DNA from: Clostridiales bacterium
GTDB taxonomy: Bacteria; Bacillota; Clostridia; Lachnospirales; Lachnospiraceae
Direction of reading: 5' to 3'
NCBI GenBank assembly: GCA_018374355.1
Contig: JAHAFI010000021.1
Span: 1-54,570 of the forward strand
Length of the DNA stretch: 54,570 nt
Of the stretch, positions 34,686-43,123 are shown piece by piece (position 1 is the stretch's first letter; every line of letters starts with the position of its first letter). The position numbers and the translations under genes are program-made. The notes below the pieces were generated by a model. That model was not told the DNA's origin, did no database searches, and was given only the letters and a program-made list of their open reading frames with translations.

Positions 34686-35726
34686 ATGAAAGCGGTAGTA
34701 TATAAAGAAAACGGAATCATCGGGATGGAGGAACGTCCGATTCCGAAACTTCTGGATGAGCGGGATGCGATCATCCGCGTCACCATGACAACTATTTGTT
34801 CCAGCGATATCCACATCAAACACGGGGCGGTTCCCAGGGCCGTTCCGGGAGTGATTCTCGGACACGAATTTGTGGGGGAAGTTATGGAGACAGGTGCAAA
34901 AGTTACGACAGTAAAACCGGGTGACCGGGTTGCCGTCAATGTGGAGACTTTCTGCGGTGAATGCTTTTACTGCAAAAAAGGGTATGTAAATAACTGTACA
35001 GACCCTCACGGCGGCTGGGCTCTGGGATGCCGTATCGATGGAGGCCAGGCGGAATTCGTGCGGATTCCATTTGCAGATCACGGACTTACAAAAATTCCGG
35101 ATACCGTCTCGGATGAAGAGGCGCTGTTTACCGGAGATCTGCTGTCCACGGGGTATTGGGTGGCAAAGATCGGTGAGATCAAAAAGGGGGACACGGTACT
35201 GGTTCTGGGCGCAGGACCTACCGGGATGTGCGCTATGATGGCGGCAAAGTTATACGAACCGGGTGCGGTCATTGCGGCAGATTTGATGGAAAACAGACTG
35301 GAACTTGTGAGAACATATGGCCTGGCCGACCGATGTGTTTCCGTAGAAAAAGATCAGCTATTGGAAATTGTGGGCGGGATGACTGACGGCAGAGGTGCAG
35401 ACGTTGTAATCGAGGCAGCCGGAGGACAGGACACCTTTCAGCTGGCATGGCAGGCAGCCCGTCCGAACGGGATTGTCTGCGTGGTGGCGATGTATGAGGA
35501 AGATCAGAGACTGCCCCTTCCACAGATGTATGGAAAGAATCTGACATTCAAGACGGGCGGCGTGGATGCTGCGGATTGTCCGGTGATCATGGAATTGATC
35601 CGGGAGAAAAAGCTGGATGCCACCTGCCTGATTACTCATCGGACGGATTTTTCGAATATGATGGAGGCTTACCGGGTGTTTGAGGAGAAGGAAGACGGGA
35701 TTATAAAGTGGGCGATTAAAGTCTGA
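34686..35726 (+). CDS. Zinc-dependent alcohol dehydrogenase family protein
   Basis: A 346-residue medium-chain dehydrogenase/reductase. Catalytic zinc ligands are Cys38, His60 and Glu61 (GHEFVGE); the structural zinc site is Cys90, Cys93, Cys96 and Cys104. The NAD(P)-binding Rossmann motif is GAGPTGMCAMMAA near residue 172. Overall the pattern fits the group of threonine/sorbitol/secondary-alcohol dehydrogenases; the substrate cannot be told. The ATG at 34686 (AGGAAA six bases upstream, family-typical MKAVVY opening) was preferred to one at 34662, which would add eight residues. It is the last gene of the operon; no clear terminator follows. Confidence 0.9.
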   Translation: MKAVVYKENGIIGMEERPIPKLLDERDAIIRVTMTTICSSDIHIKHGAVPRAVPGVILGHEFVGEVMETGAKVTTVKPGDRVAVNVETFCGECFYCKKGYVNNCTDPHGGWALGCRIDGGQAEFVRIPFADHGLTKIPDTVSDEEALFTGDLLSTGYWVAKIGEIKKGDTVLVLGAGPTGMCAMMAAKLYEPGAVIAADLMENRLELVRTYGLADRCVSVEKDQLLEIVGGMTDGRGADVVIEAAGGQDTFQLAWQAARPNGIVCVVAMYEEDQRLPLPQMYGKNLTFKTGGVDAADCPVIMELIREKKLDATCLITHRTDFSNMMEAYRVFEEKEDGIIKWAIKV

Positions 35727-35799
35727 GATTAGGTGAAACAGGTTTTGGGGTGTTTGGACACTAACTGTGAAATATAAAGTGTTTAGATACTAAATTTCT

Positions 35800-36007
35800 G
35801 AGTGGAAAGTTTGAAGTTACCCATAAGTGAAAGAAATGTGAAGAGAATTATCGGTAAATTCTATGGAAATTACGAGTGATCGGCTTCTGATTACCCATAA
35901 GTGAAAGAAATATGAAGAGAGTTATCGGTAAACACCCCGGAATTACGAAGTAAAAAGTTTAAAATTACCGATAAGTTTGAGAAATGCAGAGTATCTTATC
36001 TGTCAAT
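35800..36007 (+). repeat. Three tandem 74-bp repeats with palindromic arms
   Basis: Left arms TTACC(C/G)ATAAG begin at 35817, 35891 and 35965, exactly 74 bp apart. Copies 1 and 2 share most of TTACCCATAAGTGAAAGAAA and both end in TTATCGGTAA (35848-35857 and 35922-35931), so each folds as a hairpin. The third copy is degenerate (TTATCTGTCAA). Just upstream, AGTGTTTGGACACTAA and AGTGTTTAGATACTAA form another pair of near-repeats (from about 35749 and 35779). Confidence 0.75.
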
Positions 36008-36051
36008 CGCAAAATAGCAAATTTAAAGCCATCAATAATCATCCCATATCA

Positions 36052-36074
36052 CGGAATATTGCCAGTGAACAGTA
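36052..36074 (-). repeat. Single terminal arm of the dispersed repeat (inverted)
   Basis: The reverse complement (TACTGTTCACTGGCAATATT...) matches 22 of 23 bases of the left end of the copy at 54472-54494. The conserved interior is absent. As read on the plus strand it has the orientation expected for the right-hand end of such an element. Confidence 0.6.
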
Positions 36075-36114
36075 ACAGAGCTTCTGGCAAAATGGAAATA
36101 TTGATACAAATGAC

Positions 36115-36143
36115 TTGACAAAAATCCTCGCGATAGGTAGAAT
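36115..36143 (+). promoter_or_regulatory. Sigma-A promoter of the leuS T-box transcript
   Basis: TTGACA at 36115-36120 and TAGAAT at 36138-36143, spacer 17 bp; the same -35 and -10 hexamers as the pheST leader promoter. Confidence 0.8.
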
Positions 36144-36179
36144 AATCAAAGATTCAAAAATTGAACATCTATCGGCTTT

Positions 36180-36432
36180 GATGGGGAAGAGTAGAAGCAT
36201 ATCAGGCTTTCAGAGAGCTGCCGTTTGGTGCGAGGCAGCAGCCCAAAACTTTGAACTGGCCCCGGAGTTCTTTTCCTGAAAGTTTTCCAGTAGGGAAAAG
36301 CGGGAATTCCCGTTACAGAATCAATAAGTGCATGGAGCAGTCCGCTTCATGAAGTAGAGTGGTACCACGGAAATAAAAGTCCTTTCGTCTCTATTCTGGA
36401 TAGAAATTCAGAGGCGTTAAGGACTTTTTTTA
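36180..36432 (+). promoter_or_regulatory. T-box riboswitch controlling leuS (Leu specifier)
   Basis: Senses uncharged tRNA-Leu. The stem I 5' side has GGGGAAGAGTAGAAGC with loop-E AGTAGA; the distal part CAGAGAGCTGCC...GGTGCGAGGCAGC carries the AG bulge and conserved terminal loop. By alignment with the pheS leader (GA.A-NNN-.CNCC), the specifier is CTG at 36256-36258, a Leu codon. The T-box AGAGTGGTACCACGG is at 36356-36370. The terminator AAAAGTCCTT...AAGGACTTTTTTT spans about 36376-36431. Confidence 0.92.
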
Positions 36433-36457
36433 ATATAATCTTAGGAGGAATATCATC

Positions 36458-38872
36458 ATGACAGTACCTTATAATCATAGGGCAGTTGAGAAAAAATGGC
36501 ATGATATCTGGGAAACAAACCCGGTAAATGTGGACGACGGCAAAAAGCCGAAATATTATTGTCTGGACATGTTCCCGTATCCGTCAGGAAACGGTCTGCA
36601 TGTAGGACACTGGAGAGGCTATGTAATCTCTGACGTATGGAGCCGCTACAAACTGTTGAACGGATATTATATCATCCATCCGATGGGATGGGATGCCTTC
36701 GGTCTGCCGGCAGAAAACTACGCGATCAAGATGGGCGTACATCCGGCCATTTCCACAGCGGAAAATGTAAAAAATATCAAAAGACAGATCAATGAGATCG
36801 CAGCTCTTTACGATTGGGACAGAGAAGTCAACACCACCGATCCGGATTTCTACAAATGGACCCAGTGGATTTTTGTAAAAATGTTCAAAGAAGGGCTTGC
36901 ATACGAAAAAGAATTTCCGATCAACTGGTGTCCGTCCTGTAAGACAGGTCTGGCAAACGAAGAGGTTGTCAACGGAAAATGCGAGCGCTGCGGAGCAGAC
37001 GTTACCAAGAAAAATCTGCGTCAGTGGATGCTGAAGATCACAAAGTACGCAGACCGTCTGTTAAATGACCTGGACAAACTGGACTGGCCGGAAAAAGTGA
37101 AAAAGATGCAGTCTGAGTGGATTGGAAAATCTTACGGCGCAGAGGTGGAATTTCCGGTTGAAGGAAGAGAAGATAAAATCACTGTCTATACAACCAGACC
37201 GGATACTCTTCACGGAGCAACCTTCATGGTACTGGCTCCCGAACATGCGCTGGCGAAAGACCTGGCTACTGACGAGACAAGAGAAGCAGTAGAGCAGTAC
37301 ATCTATGACGCTTCCATGAAATCCAATGTAGACCGTATGCAGGGAAAAGAAAAAACAGGTGTATTCACCGGAACTTACGCAACCAATCCGTTAAACGGAG
37401 CAAAAGTGCCGATCTGGCTGTCCGATTATGTACTGGCAGATTACGGTACCGGCGCCATCATGTGTGTACCGGCTCACGATGACCGTGACTTTGAATTTGC
37501 TACGAAGTTCAACATTCCGATCATTCAGGTAATCGCAAAAGACGGAAAAGAAATCGAAAATATGACCGAAGCATACACAGAAGCTTCCGGAACCATGATC
37601 AACTCCGGCGAATGGAACGGCATGGAATCCGCGGTACTGAAAAAAGAAGCGCCGATGATGATTGAAAAAATGGGTATCGGCCGCAAGACCGAAAACTTCA
37701 AGCTGCGTGACTGGGTATTCTCCCGTCAGCGTTACTGGGGTGAACCAATCCCGATTATCCACTGCCCGCACTGCGGAAATGTCCCGGTACCGGAAGACCA
37801 GCTTCCTCTTCGTCTGCCGGAGGTAGAATCCTACGAACCGACAGGAACCGGAGAGTCACCATTGGCAGCCATCGACGAATGGGTAAATACCACCTGTCCG
37901 GTCTGTGGCGCGCCTGCAAAACGGGAAACCAACACCATGCCTCAGTGGGCAGGTTCTTCATGGTATTTCCTGCGCTACGTTGACAGCAAGAACAACGAAG
38001 CTCTGGTTTCCAAAGAAAAAGCGGACAAATATCTGCCGGTCGATATGTACATCGGCGGCGTAGAACATGCGGTACTGCATCTTCTGTACTCCCGTTTCTA
38101 CACAAAATTCCTGTACGATATCGGAGCAGTAGATTTTGATGAACCATTCCAGAAGCTGTTCAACCAGGGTATGATTACCGGAAAGAACGGAATCAAGATG
38201 AGTAAGTCCAAAGGAAATGTGGTTTCTCCTGATGATCTGGTAAGAGATTACGGCTGTGACTCCCTGAGACTTTACGAACTCTTCGTGGGACCGCCGGAAC
38301 TGGATGCAGAGTGGGATGACAGAGGTATCGACGGTGTATACCGTTTCCTGACACGTTTCTGGAAACTGGCTCAGGACAGCGCAGAAGCAAATGTAGCTGA
38401 GACAAAGGAAATGGTGAAACTTCGCCATTGCCTGATCAAAGATGTTACAGACCGTCTGGAAAGCTTCAGCCTGAATACCGTTATTTCCAAATTTATGGAA
38501 TACAACAACAAGCTGATCGAACTGGCTAAGACAACCGGAGGAATCGACAAAGAGACACTGTCTACATTCGCAGTTCTGCTGGCTCCGTTCGCTCCGCATA
38601 TCACCGAAGAGCTGTGGCAGGTTCTGGGACATGAAACTTCCGTATTTGCTGCAGAGTGGCCGAAATATGATGTGGAAGCCATGAAAGATGACGAAGTGGA
38701 GGTTCCGGTTCAGATCAACGGAAAGACCCGTGCGGTTATCAGCATTCCGGTTGAGATTTCCAAAGAGGATGCGATTGCGAGAGGTAAGGAAGCGGTTGCG
38801 GATAAGCTGACTGGAAATATTATTAAGGAAATTTATGTTCCTAAGAAGATTATCAATATTGTTCAAAAGTAA
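36458..38872 (+). CDS. leuS: Leucine-tRNA ligase
   Basis: Class I synthetase that charges tRNA-Leu. At 804 residues it has the normal bacterial length. The HIGH motif appears as HVGH in YPSGNGLHVGHWRGY (near residue 49), a zinc-like Cys set is in INWCPSCKTGLANEEVVNGKCERCG, the CP1 editing domain contains VYTTRPDTLHGATFMVLAPEH and the DDRDFEFA segment, and KMSKSKGN lies near 580. A second Cys pair set follows in CPHCGNV...CPVCGAP. Its T-box leader provides leucine-starvation control. A strong AGGAGGA site precedes the ATG, and an intrinsic terminator follows. Confidence 0.98.
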   Translation: MTVPYNHRAVEKKWHDIWETNPVNVDDGKKPKYYCLDMFPYPSGNGLHVGHWRGYVISDVWSRYKLLNGYYIIHPMGWDAFGLPAENYAIKMGVHPAISTAENVKNIKRQINEIAALYDWDREVNTTDPDFYKWTQWIFVKMFKEGLAYEKEFPINWCPSCKTGLANEEVVNGKCERCGADVTKKNLRQWMLKITKYADRLLNDLDKLDWPEKVKKMQSEWIGKSYGAEVEFPVEGREDKITVYTTRPDTLHGATFMVLAPEHALAKDLATDETREAVEQYIYDASMKSNVDRMQGKEKTGVFTGTYATNPLNGAKVPIWLSDYVLADYGTGAIMCVPAHDDRDFEFATKFNIPIIQVIAKDGKEIENMTEAYTEASGTMINSGEWNGMESAVLKKEAPMMIEKMGIGRKTENFKLRDWVFSRQRYWGEPIPIIHCPHCGNVPVPEDQLPLRLPEVESYEPTGTGESPLAAIDEWVNTTCPVCGAPAKRETNTMPQWAGSSWYFLRYVDSKNNEALVSKEKADKYLPVDMYIGGVEHAVLHLLYSRFYTKFLYDIGAVDFDEPFQKLFNQGMITGKNGIKMSKSKGNVVSPDDLVRDYGCDSLRLYELFVGPPELDAEWDDRGIDGVYRFLTRFWKLAQDSAEANVAETKEMVKLRHCLIKDVTDRLESFSLNTVISKFMEYNNKLIELAKTTGGIDKETLSTFAVLLAPFAPHITEELWQVLGHETSVFAAEWPKYDVEAMKDDEVEVPVQINGKTRAVISIPVEISKEDAIARGKEAVADKLTGNIIKEIYVPKKIINIVQK

Positions 38873-38882
38873 TGATTGAAGT

Positions 38883-38918
38883 GCGCTCAGTCCTCTGTAA
38901 ATAGGGGCTGGGCGCTTT
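38883..38918 (+). terminator. Intrinsic terminator of leuS
   Basis: A 12-bp stem with several G-T pairs (38883-38894 with 38904-38915) is followed by a short TTTCT. Confidence 0.65.
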
Positions 38919-38920
38919 CT

Positions 38921-39110
38921 GTCTACATTTCGATTGATATTATCCAGCGAACTTGATAAAATGAGTATAAATATGTGGAATTTTCGATGATGGAGATCGG
39001 TGAAAATACAAATCTTCACAAAAATGAAAACAGGACAGCAGTTAAGTTAGTGGTTTTAGAGGTAATAAGGAAAAGAGAACGTTGAAAAAATTTCGCCTAT
39101 AAAATCAAAA
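38921..39110. other. AT-rich intergenic region without recognisable elements
   Basis: No gene, RNA or repeat is apparent between the leuS terminator and the MerR-type promoter. Confidence 0.5.
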
Positions 39111-39116
39111 AACATC

Positions 39117-39147
39117 TTGACCCTCCCGCAACGTGACGGTTTACAGT
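39117..39147 (+). promoter_or_regulatory. MerR-type promoter/operator with 19-bp spacer
   Basis: TTGACC at 39117-39122 and TACAGT at 39142-39147 are 19 bp apart, the over-long spacer that MerR-family activators correct by DNA twisting. The spacer contains an imperfect dyad (CCCTCCCGCAACGTGACGG), the expected regulator site. It lies 22 bp upstream of the regulator's own start, implying autoregulation. Confidence 0.82.
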
Positions 39148-39169
39148 AAAAACCAAGGAAGGAGGAACC

Positions 39170-40018
39170 ATGAAAACAGTAAAAGAGATATCAGAATTAA
39201 CAGGAATCAGTATCAGGACCCTGAGGTACTATGATGAAATTGGCGTGCTGAAACCTGCAAAGGTAACAGATGCAGGTTACCGTTTGTACGATGACAATTC
39301 ATTAAAGAAATTGCGTCAGATCATGTTTTTTCGGGAATTGGAAGTTCCGCTGTCAGAAATAAAAGCAATTATGGGAAATGCGGAAAACAGTAACCGAAAA
39401 ATTCTCGAAACACAGAAAATGATGTTGGAAATGAAACGCAACCACTTGAATGGCATCATAGAACTGATTACTGATGTGTTGAAAGGAGAGGACAAGATGA
39501 GTTTTGAAGCGTTCAGCCACGATGATATTCAAAAAATAATCGGCCATTCGTTAGAGGTTATGAGTGAAAAGGATAAGCAAATGATTGCCGAAAAGTATGG
39601 AAGCCTTGATAAATTCGCAGAAACTATGGCTGACAATTTCAAGGATGAAAAAGTATGCGAGCACCTGATTAAAATCTACGGAAGTAAAGAAAAGGCGGTA
39701 GAAGCCAGCTTGCAGGCAACAGGTGATAGAGAAGAATTTGCCGTGCAGCAAAAGGAACTTACAAGGACTTATAAAATGTTTGCATGTGCAATGGAACAGT
39801 CAGACAATGATATGGCCATGAGAGCGGTAAAAGAACTGGCGGAAAATTACAAAAGTCTTTTTCGATTGGAAAATGCAAGAGCCTTATTGCTGGAAGTTGC
39901 AAAAGACTATCTGAACCATTCCCAAATGGAAGAAGCAACTGACCGGGAGTACGGGAAAGGCATTACAAAATATATCGGGTCAGCGATCTATCGGTATTTC
40001 GGAACAGAAAATCAATAA
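39170..40018 (+). CDS. MerR-family transcriptional regulator with TipAS-like ligand domain
   Basis: A 282-residue regulator. The N-terminal winged helix (KEISELTGISIRTLRYYDEIGVLKP, residues 4-28, then GYRLYDDNSLKKLRQI) is typical MerR; a coiled-coil dimerisation helix spans about 80-110. The C-terminal domain (about 120-282, mostly alpha-helical, ending KGITKYIGSAIYRYFG) resembles TipAS, which binds peptide antibiotics or other small molecules in TipA/Mta-type multidrug sensors. The gene has a 19-bp-spacer promoter consistent with autoactivation. No transporter lies immediately next to it, so its target regulon is unknown; the gene may simply titrate its ligand. Confidence 0.88.
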   Translation: MKTVKEISELTGISIRTLRYYDEIGVLKPAKVTDAGYRLYDDNSLKKLRQIMFFRELEVPLSEIKAIMGNAENSNRKILETQKMMLEMKRNHLNGIIELITDVLKGEDKMSFEAFSHDDIQKIIGHSLEVMSEKDKQMIAEKYGSLDKFAETMADNFKDEKVCEHLIKIYGSKEKAVEASLQATGDREEFAVQQKELTRTYKMFACAMEQSDNDMAMRAVKELAENYKSLFRLENARALLLEVAKDYLNHSQMEEATDREYGKGITKYIGSAIYRYFGTENQ

Positions 40019-40069
40019 TAATTTTTGTGTAAACTTTTGAAAGAATATGTTGCCAATTGCCAACAGAAA

Positions 40070-40098
40070 TGTTGTATTGCACAAAGAGAAATACAACA
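40070..40098 (+). promoter_or_regulatory. Operator-like inverted repeat upstream of the alpha-mannosidase gene
   Basis: TGTTGTATT (40070-40078) and AATACAACA (40090-40098) are exact complements 11 bp apart, 27 bp upstream of the start codon. A second, imperfect dyad (GTTGCCAATTGCCAAC) is at about 40049-40064. Both could bind a sugar-responsive repressor. Confidence 0.45.
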
Positions 40099-40124
40099 CA
40101 CAAAATTTTTACACGAGGTGGCAT

Positions 40125-42815
40125 ATGAAAACAGTAGTACACGTAATTTCTCATTCACACTGGGACAGGGAATGGTATCTTCCCTTTGAAGAGCACAGAG
40201 GAAGATTGTTAAAGTTGATGGATGACTGTATGGAAGCTTTTTCCGAAGGAGATACCTTTAAAAATTTCCATCTGGATGGACAGACAATCGCTCTGGAGGA
40301 CTATCTGGAGGTTTATCCCGATAAAAAAGAGGAGCTGAAAAAATATGTTCAGGACGGCAGATTTAAAGTCGGTCCATGGTACATTTTACAGGATGAATTC
40401 CTGACCAGCGGGGAAGCAAATGTGCGTAACCTTCTGTATGGAATGGAGACAGCCAGAGCGTTTGGCGAGGTTTGCAAGGTGGGATATTTCCCGGACAGCT
40501 TCGGAAATGTGGGACAGGCTCCCCAGATGATGAAACAGGCAGGTATGGAAGCTATCGTATTCGGCCGAGGCGTGCGTCCGGTTGGCTTTAATAATATGGT
40601 ATCGGGACAGGATTACCTCTCTGCGTTCTCGGAACTGAACTGGGAAAGTCCCGACGGTTCTGCGATGCTGGGAATTCTCTTTGCCAACTGGTACAATAAC
40701 GGAAATGAGATTCCGGTGGAAGAGGAAGCTGCAAAGGAATATTGGGATCGGAAGCTGAAAGAGGCAGGAAGATTTGCTTCTACGGAGCATCTGCTGTTCA
40801 TGAACGGTTGCGATCACCAACCCTTACAGAAAGATCTGCCGCAGGCTTTGGAGACAGCCCGCAGACTTTACCCGGATATTACTTTTATCCATTCTGATTT
40901 CCCATACTATATTCAATGTGTGAAAGAATCCCTGAAAGAAAATACCTCTGTGGTAAAGGGCGAGCTGACCAGTCAGGAGACAGACGGTTTCGATACTCTG
41001 GTAAACACCGCGTCGTCCAGAAACTATCTGAAGACAGCAAACAGAGAATCCGAAGTTCTTCTGGAAAAAGCGGTAGAGCCGTTGTCTGTTATGGCTATGA
41101 GTGAGGGAATGGACTATCCTCATGATAAACTGAGATTCAACTGGAAATTACTGATGCAGAATCATCCCCACGACAGTATCTGCGGATGCAGTGTGGACCC
41201 TGTGCATCAGGAGATGGAAGTGCGCTTCAATAAGAGCCGCCAGTTCTCCGGTCTGCTTCTGGAGGAAGGGAAAAATTACATGGCATCCAGAATCTCCACA
41301 GAAGATTTCCTGAAGTACGGTGAAACCGCATATCCTTTTGCCGTATGGAATACCAATGGCTGGAATCAGACAGAAGAGATTGAGATGTGTCTGGAGCTTT
41401 ATAAAGCACACGATGACCTTCTGCCGGAAGCATATGAAAAGATGGAAAAACTCCCATTGGGAGAATGGCGTCTTGTAAACAGCAAAGGCGAGGAGATTCC
41501 CTGCGTGCTGGAAGATCTGGGAGTGGGCTTTGGATTTACCCTGCCGGAAAGAACTTTCCGTACACGCTACATGGCAAGAAGAGTAAAGGTAAGCTTCCGT
41601 GACTGTCTTGCAGGAACGTCCTATCAGACCTATGCGCTGGTTCCGGGCAAAAAGGCAGAACTTGCCAAATCCGGTCTGATTACCGGAGAAAATACCATGG
41701 AAAATGAGCTGCTGGCGGTAACCATTCAGCCAAACGGAGCATTTACCGTAACCGATAAGGCAACAGGAAAAGTATTCGCAGATCAGGGTCTCTATGAAGA
41801 TACCGGTGACGTAGGAAATGAATACATTTTCAGAGAGACAATGGGAAAAGCCATTACTACGGAGCACGGGAAAGCAAGCATCCGTGTGAAAGAAAATCTG
41901 CCATGGAAAGCGGTCTTTGCAATCGATACAGTGATGCAGATTCCTGAAAAGGCAGATGAAAAATTAGCTCGGGAACAGATGATGGTTACAGATTCCAGAA
42001 GCAGAAAAATCGGCCGTGGAGAAAACATGGTTGATCTTGAAATCCACACAGAACTGATTCTGGAAAAAGAAAGCAATCATCTGGATATCAATGTGCGTTT
42101 TGAAAACAAAGCCGATGACCATCGGGTGCGGATTCTGTTCCCTACGGATTTGGAAACCGGGGTGCACAAGGCAGATACAGTCTTTGAAGTGGTGACACGC
42201 CCGAATCATCACAGCGATGTCTGGAAGAATCCAAGCGAATGTGAAAGACAGCAGTATTTTGTTGCCATGCATGATGGACAGGCAGGGGTGATGGTTGCAA
42301 ACAGAGGAGAATACGAGTACGAAATTCTTCACAATAGAAACACCATTGCCATCACACTTTTGAGAGCAGTAGGAGAAATGGGTGACTGGGGATATTTCCC
42401 GACACCGGAAGCTCAGTGCAGACGGGTGACAGAAGCACATCTGAGATGGACAGCGCAGACCGGTGAAGTGATGGAACGGGAAGGATACGCAGAAGCTGTG
42501 AAATTCCAGCGGGGATTTACCTGTAAACAGGTTCCGGTTCAGAAAGGCGAACTGCCGATGCAGAAAGAATATCTGACATGGAGCGGAGTTGGACTGGCTC
42601 TGACCGGATATAAAGCGGCAAATGACGGAAACGGAGTGATCGTAAGATTCGTGAATACCTGTCAAGAAGAGACTACACTGGAAGTACCATATACCGGTGC
42701 GGCGTTCAAGAGCAATATTATAGAAGAAGCCGGAGAAAAACTGCAGGCAAATGCAGAAGGTATTTATCGTACAGCGGTTGGCCCGTATGAGATTGTGACT
42801 CTTCGTTTATCCTGA
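40125..42815 (+). CDS. Glycoside hydrolase family 38 alpha-mannosidase
   Basis: An 896-residue cytosolic (no signal peptide) GH38 enzyme hydrolysing alpha-mannosides, as in mannosylglycerate or N-glycan-derived mannose use. Zinc ligands His10, His12 and Asp14 are in ISHSHWDREW; the nucleophile is Asp124 in YFPDSFGNVGQAPQMM; a third zinc region is QNHPHDSICGCSVDPVH near 345. The C-terminal half is the usual beta-sandwich set. The ATG at 40125 has GAGGTGG upstream; an earlier in-frame ATG at 40047 lies within the operator-like region. The gene is transcribed alone and has a strong terminator-like hairpin downstream. Confidence 0.93.
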   Translation: MKTVVHVISHSHWDREWYLPFEEHRGRLLKLMDDCMEAFSEGDTFKNFHLDGQTIALEDYLEVYPDKKEELKKYVQDGRFKVGPWYILQDEFLTSGEANVRNLLYGMETARAFGEVCKVGYFPDSFGNVGQAPQMMKQAGMEAIVFGRGVRPVGFNNMVSGQDYLSAFSELNWESPDGSAMLGILFANWYNNGNEIPVEEEAAKEYWDRKLKEAGRFASTEHLLFMNGCDHQPLQKDLPQALETARRLYPDITFIHSDFPYYIQCVKESLKENTSVVKGELTSQETDGFDTLVNTASSRNYLKTANRESEVLLEKAVEPLSVMAMSEGMDYPHDKLRFNWKLLMQNHPHDSICGCSVDPVHQEMEVRFNKSRQFSGLLLEEGKNYMASRISTEDFLKYGETAYPFAVWNTNGWNQTEEIEMCLELYKAHDDLLPEAYEKMEKLPLGEWRLVNSKGEEIPCVLEDLGVGFGFTLPERTFRTRYMARRVKVSFRDCLAGTSYQTYALVPGKKAELAKSGLITGENTMENELLAVTIQPNGAFTVTDKATGKVFADQGLYEDTGDVGNEYIFRETMGKAITTEHGKASIRVKENLPWKAVFAIDTVMQIPEKADEKLAREQMMVTDSRSRKIGRGENMVDLEIHTELILEKESNHLDINVRFENKADDHRVRILFPTDLETGVHKADTVFEVVTRPNHHSDVWKNPSECERQQYFVAMHDGQAGVMVANRGEYEYEILHNRNTIAITLLRAVGEMGDWGYFPTPEAQCRRVTEAHLRWTAQTGEVMEREGYAEAVKFQRGFTCKQVPVQKGELPMQKEYLTWSGVGLALTGYKAANDGNGVIVRFVNTCQEETTLEVPYTGAAFKSNIIEEAGEKLQANAEGIYRTAVGPYEIVTLRLS

Positions 42816-42842
42816 TTATTATAACAATACGAACAGAGAATA

Positions 42843-42890
42843 AAAGCGGCAGTACAGGGAATAGAGAATCCTGTGCTGCCGCTTTGTTAA
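42843..42890 (+). terminator. Terminator-like hairpin after the alpha-mannosidase gene
   Basis: A 16-bp stem with one G-T pair (42843-42858 with 42870-42885) and an 11-nt loop; the T-run is short (TTTGTTAATGTT). Confidence 0.7.
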
Positions 42891-42951
42891 TGTTCACTTC
42901 GTTCACGGCAACGCCGCTTTTGTCGTTTTTTCCAAAAAAGCAAATAAATAT

Positions 42952-42980
42952 TTGCAAAAATCCACAAAATGGAATATTAT
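42952..42980 (+). promoter_or_regulatory. Candidate promoter upstream of the adenosine deaminase gene
   Basis: TTGCAA at 42952-42957 and TATTAT at 42975-42980, spacer 17 bp. The remaining 140 bp to the gene are very AT-rich and hold nothing else I can recognise; a purine riboswitch is not seen. Confidence 0.45.
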
Positions 42981-43123
42981 GAATATAAGGGCATTATCTG
43001 TAGTTTTATATAGACAAAAAAATAAGTACATAAATTTTTAGAGAAATTTCAAAATATTTAAATGATAATATCCACAAAAAAGATACTTCCAAAGTAAAAT
43101 ATTGCATGAAAAGGAGTAATACT

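Noticed and set aside
35817..36007. The 74-bp repeats as a CRISPR array
   Set aside because: There are only three copies, the repeat part is palindromic and degenerate, the intervening sequences are themselves similar, and no cas genes are near.
42888..42930. GTTCAC-containing sequence as another copy of the dispersed repeat arm
   Set aside because: Only about six bases match; the rest of the arm and the interior are missing.
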